A stretch of DNA of 64,000 nt from Metridium senile (taxonomy: Eukaryota > Cnidaria > Anthozoa > Actiniaria > Metridiidae): the NCBI GenBank assembly GCA_949775045.1, contig OX459100.1, forward strand, positions 192,501 to 256,500, read 5' to 3'. The notes under the pieces were generated by a model. That model worked only from the letters and a program-made list of their open reading frames with translations. It was not told the origin of the DNA and did not search any database. Below, one piece after another: positions 56,088-64,000 of the stretch (the first letter of the stretch is position 1; each line of letters starts with the position of its first letter). A program made the translations under genes and the position numbers.

Positions 56088-57526
56088 ATGCAACCTCTAG
56101 CAGCTCGTGTAATGAATTACTTCAAACAGACAGGACCTCATTTGTATGAGTTACGTTTTTTACTGGCAGGATTTGGAATAGTCTATTATGGAGTGTATAA
56201 AATACAGAAAGCAGGTTAGTTTAGACTGTGTGATACCGTACTGTACATGTAGACAACTTTACACCCGGTGAAGCAAGTCATTATATAAACACAATACACT
56301 ATAAAACAATAATAGAAAAGAGTTATTTTGGATCAAAGGCAAAACTTGACAAAGAGTTTTGAAAGGTGTATATAATAATACTATGTTCAGATGCTAGTAT
56401 TGTTAATAGATTACATATCAATTTGTACAACAGAGACATTACAATAATATTCCTAAATCATCTACACTATTTCACTCCAAGCCAACTGGTTGACCAGACA
56501 GTTGCACTGTTTGATAATCCCCTTTGCGTTGTGAACAACACAACAGGATCTTTTATGGCCACCTTATATAGAGTTGGAGAGAAAGCAGATGGTACCTCTG
56601 GCTTTAACATTCTTACCTAAGAAGACAAGCTACTGAATGTCTTGCCTAAGGACAAAACATAATTACCTGGGCCAATAATTTAAACACAGACTATTCAGCG
56701 CAGAATCAGATCCACTAACCAGTAGACCATCATGCCTTTCTGTCTCGGTCAGCCACTGCCTGGGGTGGAAGGGGATTAATTGTGTGAGCTATGATCACAT
56801 TGTTGCAGTGGACATGGTAGAACATTATGAAAACACTCATTCAATTATAGATTATTTTTTTTCTGTGAAGGAGAAGGTATGGAATACATTGCACTTCTCA
56901 GATGTATTTGTGGAAACAAATATGCTTGAGTGTAACAAATATTAATGATTAAGTATTGTATAGTATTTTGATAGTTATTATTATCCTTGTAATTTTTCTT
57001 TGTTTCTTTCAGGTGAAAAGAAAGCACTAACTGGTAAGATTACAAAGAAATAAAATATTACTTATTTTGACGTAGATGCTGTGGGAAAAATGATTTTTTA
57101 CACAATAAAAACCAAGCATTTATATATATATATATTTATTATATAACATATAGTGGTATAGTGGTGCCCATGTAATATCCTCTATATATTATATATATAA
57201 CATCACAAGATGTTGTACATAAGGGTATTAAAACCCACCCTGAATGTGCAATCGGACTCCATCCGTGCAAAATTTTTCACATAAATTAGATTATCTGTGT
57301 TCTTTGTAAACAAACTCCTTACATTACTGTTATTATTCTTTGATAATGGAGTGTGATGGCTCTGAAACGTCAGAACAAGAATATTCTATCCTTATTCAGT
57401 CTCTTTTTTACTATCTTATGTGTTTCAAAATCGTAACTCATAAAATATTATTATTACTATAATTATTGATATTTCAATATTGTTAACATTCATAATGTTA
57501 TTTTTGTAGATAAACCAAGCCATTAA
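56088..57526 (+). CDS. ATP5MJ: 6.8-kDa mitochondrial proteolipid-like ATP synthase subunit
   Basis: Exons 56088-56214, 57013-57033 and 57510-57526 (TAA) give 54 aa; introns are both phase 1. The middle exon is only 21 nt. The protein has one membrane segment (LRFLLAGFGIVYYGVYKI) preceded by NYFKQTGPHLYE and followed by a short charged tail KAGEKKALTDKPSH. Size, single membrane span and the YKI(x)KA tail match the 6.8-kDa proteolipid (MP68) of the mitochondrial F1Fo-ATP synthase (58 aa in human). The other small subunit, DAPIT, fits less well. AATAAA near 57616 is a suitable polyadenylation signal. A SINE and AT-rich DNA fill intron 1. Confidence 0.68.
56490..56745 (-). repeat. tRNA-derived SINE, family 1, in ATP5MJ-like intron 1
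   Basis: Contains GTGAACAACACAACAGGATC and CCTCTGGCTTTAACATTC, matching the body of 25610-25945. The tRNA-like end is degraded near 56700-56745. Confidence 0.6.
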
Positions 57527-59062
57527 GAGATGATTTATGCTGTACATGTACTACTTGGGATCACTGCAGTCAATGATGTGAATTGGTGTTAAATTTTTCT
57601 TCACTATTTTATTAGTGTGAAATAAATTTTGAAATAACTCTTGTTTTTCTTCTTCTTCTTCTTTCTTATTTTTAATTCTATTATAAAGTTCTTCGTTTCC
57701 ATTTATGGTGTTCAAATTTACCTAAGAGATTAGTATCACCCTGTGACCCCTATAGTTGCCATATACTACATTGTCTGGCTGCGTATCCAGCATGGTTGGT
57801 CCTTGTGGTATAGTGGTTAACACATCAGACTACAAGCCGAAGGTCATATTCTATTTTTCTCATGTATCTTTATTATAAAGTGTTTTTGAAAGGTCCAGTT
57901 ATATATTTGTTGGGAAGCCTGTGGTTTGTTTATCGGAGAAGGGCTGGGCTCCTTGTGAGCCTCATAATTTATGACCAGCAGTAATTATCATGACAATAAA
58001 TGTGCTTAACTTCCAGTAAGTGTAGTGTAGTTTATAATTATACTATAAATACCGAGGGAAAACGATGAAAACACTTCAAAGATAAGTATAACACTTTCAT
58101 ATTGTTTGTCAAAATGTCAAAGAAGATATCAAAGGACTTGAATACTGCTAAAGAAACCCGCAACTGAAGCTAATACAATGTTACTCATAAATATACCCAT
58201 AATGTCAGTTTTGACGGGAAACTTGACGTATCATAGAAAATTGTCTCAAGATTTACCAAACAGACAACACGAAATGGAAACAAACAAGATGTGATCAAGA
58301 GGTAATGGATCAATATATTTTACCTTTTATAGGTGTTAGATTCCATATATAGACTACCTACTATAACAGTAGAACGATTGTTAATCCATGATTGAACTAC
58401 ACAGGGATCCCATTGTTATGACGGTTGTAAGGAAGTGTATTTAATATCCGCCAATTCACTGAAAAAAATAGCTAACGGCTGGCTGGAGTCGTGTTTACAT
58501 GTATGTCGTTAGCAACTAGTATATATATATAACATCACTCGTTCATGTTGTGTCAAGCAGCTTACTGCTAGTAGTTTTTTTTTTCGGTGTCTGAAAAGAT
58601 GAAGCAGCATTAGAAAAATAAAATAAAATAAAAAATAACGATTTTTGCTACTTGATATTTTGTTGGAACATTATGATAAAAACTGTATTGATTGCTTCCT
58701 CAGTAATTGTACAGGCCCGTAAATCAAGGTTATATCTAATATAAATCGTCTTTTAGCCCGTGTTAGCGAAAGCCGTGTATGTTATTACGATCTAAGGCTG
58801 CAGGTGTTTCTGACGCGTCGCAATTCCAATCTTGTTCGCGCATACATTAAATAATTCATGTCTATGTTAATGGAAGAGATTGGGAATGGCGTTAGAATAC
58901 AAGATTTCTGGTTCTCTATAGCACGAATACTGTACAATATAACTAATATCGTATAAAATACCATTCATTAGACGCTCTACCAAGTTAACTGTTTGCTTAG
59001 CTTGGTATAGATCAATATTAACACAGCTAGATCACCCAAGACCAAAGATCATAGTTTTTATT
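57527..59062. other. Spacer with SINE family 2 copy
   Basis: A diverged family 2 SINE lies at 57685-57870 (GGTTGGTCCTTGTGGTATAG, then AGTGGTTAACACATC). The rest is AT-rich without a supported gene. The frame feeding the next gene's first exon is open leftwards to 58943, but without an ATG before 59063. Confidence 0.5.
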
Positions 59063-62000
59063 ATGTTCTACGCTGCTGTACTTGCATTTGGATTACACAT
59101 CAAGAGTGAGTAAAGATAGATAAAACTTGTTGCCAAAAACACCAATCTTGATGGTTAAAGTCTGCGCATGCACTATAATGTTATTGAAACAAAAATATAC
59201 GATAACTGATCATGAATGAATATATACCAAACATTAAGATATCTATATTTAGCACACCATATACAGAAGCAGTTCTTAATCCAAGCACAAGAGTTGTTTA
59301 GCGAGACAAATTTCCAAGGGGAAAGTTTGTTGGTGTTGTAGAGATATCCAACTACTGTAATTACTGTGGTTACGTGACATTGAGGCACCAAAGCGTTGTT
59401 TTGTTTTTACTACACATAACATTGATTTAAAGTATTGCTCAATAATGCTAACACCAATGGCTTGTGCAATCGTTAACAGACAACGTTGTGTTTTGCAATA
59501 ATTCTAGATCAACAATATCTCCATCGATAAACTGACAATACACGATTGTTGATATACGTGCAGCTGAACCACGTGCCAATAAAGCAAGAGTTCAAAAGCC
59601 ATACATGTACTAATGAAAACATTTTTGTTGTTTTTGATTAGAGTTTACAAGTGCAGGATGCAGGGTCTATTTATTTAAAAGTAGTTTTGTCAATCTTTAC
59701 AAATATTGTACGGTCTTGTTCCGGGCTTATTGATGTCATTGTGGACATTATTTACATTTGTTATTTGTTCTTAGATCGCCGCAGAGCAGCAAGGAAAGCA
59801 AAAAGACCTCAACAATCAACCGAGACAAGTGTTCTTACCAGTCCCCCCGCTACTCCTACTTTAAAAAAGGTATTTATTCCTTATTAGGAGATGAGTGTTG
59901 TGATTGGTTACTGTTCTAAGCAGCCAATCAGGATGAGAAGATTCAGGAGAGGCGTAATCCAGTCTGGCCTGTATATTCCATAGACCCATCATATTGTAAT
60001 TTGGTTGTTATATATAGCGTAATTCTTATGGCGGTGTTATAACCAATAACAAACTGTAGTAATCAACACATTTAATTAAACTTTCTCTTTTCCATGTTCA
60101 GTAAATAGCATCAACGTTATATCATCCAATATCCAATCGGCCTGCAGGAAGCAACGCTTTTAGTGTGTACAGGAAAGCAACGGCTTTTAGTGTGTACGGG
60201 AAAGCAACGGCTTTTAGTTTATACGGGAAAGCAACGGCTTTTAGTGTGTACGGGAAAGCAACGGCTTTTAGTGTGTACAGGAAGGCAACGGTTTTTAGTT
60301 TGTACGGGAAAGCAACGGCTTTTAGTTTATACGGGAAAGCAACGGCTTTTAGTTTATACGGGAAAGCAACGGTTTTTAGTGCGTTGCAGTGTTTGTTTGT
60401 CTGTCGTTGTTTTTCTATATTTCATAATTTCAGTCAGGTCAGGTTGGTGTACTAGTAACAATACAACCTCAGTGCCGCCTGGACAGGTGGTCGGCGTCTA
60501 AACCGGCTTCCCCGCCAGCTTATTCTCGCTGGTGAGGAGGATGGCATGACACCCAACAGGAATAAAATACCTACCAAAAGGCGGATGAGGTCCTTTGGGA
60601 GCCAACGCCAACATGCAGAATATATAATGTGTATACCGTTCCCATAGCGACTATGTTATTACTGACGTACTGTCAATCATCTATAGGATAAACCAGACAA
60701 TATCTCATTGAACAAGCAAGATGGCTGTAGTACGCACATGCACACGTGGTGCAGGGTGGCTAAAGCTCGCATGGAAATGATGCAGTGCCAGAACGATTGT
60801 CTATCAGAAATCAACACAGCTCTACAAAACGAGAATACAACACTGAGAAGAATTGCATTGTTGCTGTCTAGGAGTGCAAGTATGTTGAACTCCTGACGGG
60901 GGGAAGGGACGGGGTATTGTGAAGGTAGATGCAGTCGCTATTACATGTTTGTATTGTGTCAGTTTACAATAATGGCATATATTCGCGATGCTATCATTAA
61001 CTAGGAACTGACTGGGGGGGAAGAGACGGGATATGTTTTAGTATGTTTTTACAATAAAGGCATACCTCTAAACAACTATAGAAGGACGTTTCTAATACTG
61101 ATTGATATAATTCGAGATGCTATCATTAACTAGGAACTGACGGGGGGAAGGGACGGATATGTTTTAGTGTGTTTTTACAATAAAGGTATACCTCTAAACA
61201 ACTATAGAAGGACGTTTGTCATAGGTTGAAATGATTCGCGATGCTATCATTAACTATAGGATATGAGAGTATAATTGGTTAGAGCACACTACCAGGTGTA
61301 GCAGCGTCGTTTATTTCATTCCGTGTACTATATTTTAGTATACACAGCTTATCGCTTGCTATTCTCTAAGGAGATTATCTATAACGCCAAACATCAATTC
61401 AGTTTGTTTGTACCGGCCCTGCTGTTATTAGCTGGTATACATATTTTTTCATTCATTTCATCTCGTATTCTAATTGGATGTTTCCCAAACAGACTCCAAC
61501 CAGCTTGATTCAAATCATCAAGTTTTTACATTGAATTTGCATATTTATCATTCAATTACTTTCCGGCTAAGATAGCGTTGATGGTAGGTTTTTAAACTGG
61601 TTCAACAGCCTTATAACTAGCACTTGTTCACACGGTTCTTTGCGGTGAAGTCCATGACATGGCGGGGACTTGCGCCAAATTTAAAGGTGAAAAACTATCG
61701 TAACGTGTAATTTACAATGGTTTAGGTACAACTATCTAGTTATCTTTTCACAGGAATTGCCATGCTAGATCTAGTACGAGACACCGAGTCAGTGCAAAAT
61801 ACTGATGGCCGCCGTGGGAGTAGATTGTCAGTAGGAAGTATAGATGTTCGTCCAAGACGTTCATCATCTCAAGGACGATTGCCGAGCCTAGCTACTTTGG
61901 TAGGTTAACCATTGCTTATCAAATGTACAGTAAGAGTTCTTTTTTTTTCTCCCTCCTCCTCTTCCTCTCCATCTTTCTCTTTTCTCCCTCATCCTCTGTC

Positions 62001-63195
62001 TCTTTCTTTTCTCCCTCTCTCTCCCTCTCTCTTTCTCCTATTTTTTTCTCTCTCTCAGTGAGAGGTATTTTTATCAAAACATAACGATGATTTCCATATT
62101 GAAAAAACAGTTAACTGTATGTTGACAACCATCAATATTCATTAAGGTCCTACCTCTAACCTCATGCATAACATCGATCTGTCACGATGATACAACGACA
62201 TTTCAGGGTTTTCTTTTTTAATTCAAATGGGGAAAACGATTTCTTTAATTTTACGCCGCCGCTTTTTCCGTTTTATGATTTTGTAAGGAAACGTGCATTT
62301 AAAATTATACAATAGAAAAGAATCTTTAAATTTATAATCAATAACAATCAAGGGCTTTGATGGTAAAAGGACTTTAAAGACAACAATTATTTATTTTGTG
62401 GTAATTGTCAATAGCTTTGTGAGTTGAGTCCGTTTGTTGCGGTGGCCGTTGTAATTCATGTAGTAGTTCGCTCAGTATACACAGTATGAATGTTCCTCAA
62501 AAATGTGTTGGCTGTCATTATGGTAATTGTACGATCGGAAGGATGTCGTACTAGCGTGATGTCATGTAAAGACTGTTTTTTGTACAATAAAAAGCCCGGT
62601 TAGTGTCTGTACATCCAAATAACTAACAGGATATTACTCTGCTACTAATCCCAACCTTCCATTTCTATTGTTCTTGTTTTTTCTTTCAATTCCATGTGCA
62701 AGTTCAAATTTTAATGATATATAATTAAGTCATCTAAAATTCCCTACAATAGTTTCGAAGAACATGAGATTTTAGTGGGAGTATTTCGCTAGTTTTTGCG
62801 GTAGTCCCTTGGTATATCACGGTGGTCGTTCACTTTAATGACTTGTGGCGGACAGTTGAATAATTTATGATAATATCGGTAAATACCACTTGCCAATCTC
62901 CGTTCACATTACTCCAGGGATTTCACCAACTAGCGATAGCGATTTACTCAACTTCAAATTCGGTCGTAAAGTGCCGGCCATGACATCGTTAAAAGCCTTA
63001 TCGAAAGGAGTATTTACACTGAATTCTGTTCAAAACGATGCTGCAAGACGAAAACATAATAGCCAATTGACAAACCAGTCATTTTCAAATAGTAAAAATG
63101 ACTTTGAATTATGTGATAATGAACAAGGGAGTTTTTCAAGTCGTATTTCTACTCCGGAACTCTTACGCCATGTTGCTGCTGTGGCGAGTATTAAG
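59063..63195 (+). CDS. Unrecognised multi-exon gene, 5' part only
   Basis: Five exons fit one frame: 59063-59105, 59775-59869, 60687-60879, 61754-61903 and 62918-63195, about 253 codons before a donor (AAG|GTAAAC) that leads out of the window. The N-terminus MFYAAVLAFGLHIK is hydrophobic and is followed by a basic run (RRRAARKAKRP), Ser/Thr-Pro sites, a Cys/Met-rich helix with probable coiled coil (CQNDCLSEINTALQNENTTL), Ser/Arg-rich segments with RRGSRLS and RRSSSQGR (basophilic-kinase type) and a long polar region ending ISTPELLRHVAAVASIK. I do not recognise the family. The donor of exon 4 must be GTTAAC at 61904 for the frame to continue; the stronger GTAGGT at 61900 gives an early stop, so a missed exon is possible. 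Confidence 0.55.
60145..60378. repeat. 27-bp minisatellite, about nine copies
   Basis: The unit AAAGCAACGGCTTTTAGTGT plus GTACGGG repeats in the intron after exon 2 of the right-edge gene. Because 27 is a multiple of three it stays open in several frames, but nothing supports coding. Confidence 0.92.
60890..61255. repeat. Three ~115-bp tandem repeats in intron
   Basis: Copies share GATGCTATCATTAACTAGGA, ACTGACGGGGGGAAGGGACG, TTTTACAATAAAGG and AACAACTATAGAAGGACGTT. Confidence 0.8.
61945..62060. repeat. Pyrimidine (CTCCCTCT)-rich tract
   Basis: About 115 bases almost free of purines on the plus strand, inside an intron. Confidence 0.85.
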
Positions 63196-64000
63196 GTAAA
63201 CACTTGATATTTAAAAAAAAGACAAGTTTTAATCTAAAATTGTACTTGAGCGGTTCAACGCCAGTAAATGATTGGTGAAAAAAATTGATGTAGAGTAGTG
63301 ATGACTGCCAGTGACAATCGGTGATTGCCATGACAAAAAAACACTGCCTTTGAAGTAAATAAATACTGTCACTGCAAAAATATTGTCATGATGAATCAGC
63401 AGGTACAGAAGTTGTCAAAATACTTAATTACCATGCATATTCGGGCACGGTTCCTATTGTTATTCATTTGCAGAAATACACCATCAATGAATTGCAAATG
63501 GCATGTTTTTTTGAAGTCTTGCCATCTGTCTGACATTACGCGTATAAATTTGCATGTACGACTAATGTAAAGGTTGGTTTTGTAAGGGTTTCTCGTGAAT
63601 TCATGTTTTTCTTTTAATCTTTTGTAATTTTATTAAAAAATCATATTAATTAATTTGTTTGGAGACCTTTATGATAGGTGACTCTAACTAGTACTGATCC
63701 GAATGCTTATTAATTATTGATGTCGACCAAGAGCTTTCTATCTTATGCCGTATAGCTGGTCTTTATATGCGAATTAAGAAGAATCTCTATAATCATATAG
63801 CTGCAGGTCTTTATTTGTGAATTAAAAAGGATATCTGTAGTGACAAGGTGTAAAAAAAAGCTTTGACGTCTTACCGTTTGTGGCAAAGAAAAACCAAATT
63901 GTGGGAAAACGTTAATGAGAACCGTTGATATGCCAGCTGTATATTAAACATAACATGCACTTTATTGGTTAGTTGTGCTTTAGGATGAATCTTGTTTGTT
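63196..64000. other. Right-edge intron sequence
   Basis: AT-rich, beginning with a splice donor at 63196. No further exon of the right-edge gene is identified. Confidence 0.45.

Noticed and set aside
60163..60501. 112-codon open frame of a 9-residue repeat
   Set aside because: It arises from the 27-bp minisatellite in an intron, and two other frames are equally open.

Overview
This is animal nuclear DNA. Genes are split by many short introns with GT..AG ends, coding exons are compact, polyadenylation signals follow genes, and the rest is AT-rich and full of inverted-repeat transposons, SINE-like elements and minisatellites. Recognisable proteins (CLPTM1L, DHRS4, TP53RK, a 6.8-kDa ATP synthase proteolipid) are metazoan. 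An endoglycoceramidase and an expanded secreted CAP family fit an early-branching animal such as a cnidarian or a sponge; the window alone does not decide which.

Bases 1-39,320 hold a tandem array of nine plus-strand genes (called CAP-1 to CAP-9 here) and one inverted pseudogene. Each intact gene has a signal-peptide exon, zero to two exons for a variable linker, and two exons for a GAPR-1/GLIPR2-like CAP domain. The junctions upstream of the CAP domain are all phase 1, and the CAP domain is split by a phase-2 intron inside an invariant Trp codon. All nine exon models close in frame (201-488 aa). Six genes share a short beta-rich motif between signal peptide and linker that I do not recognise as a named domain. 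CAP-4 is a mosaic: its 5' part matches CAP-6 and its 3' part is nearly identical to CAP-3. Introns and spacers carry many foldback or terminal-inverted-repeat (TIR) elements, and several insertions can be dated by comparing paralogous introns.

Bases 39,321-43,900 hold palindromic repeats, then a single-exon GH5 endoglycoceramidase whose coding end and 3' flank have been amplified into a 34-bp minisatellite.

Bases 44,088-57,526 are conserved housekeeping territory. CLPTM1L (17 exons, minus) is divergent from DHRS4 (9 exons, plus, ending in the peroxisomal signal SRL). TP53RK (one exon, minus) is divergent from a 54-residue ATP5MJ-like gene (plus). From about 59,063 to the right edge lies the 5' part of an unrecognised multi-exon gene with a hydrophobic N-terminus, a probable coiled coil and Ser/Arg-rich segments.

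The CAP genes make secreted proteins that probably act outside the cell. The housekeeping genes serve membrane trafficking and lipid scrambling, carbonyl reduction, tRNA t6A modification and ATP synthase. No functional link between the two halves is visible.
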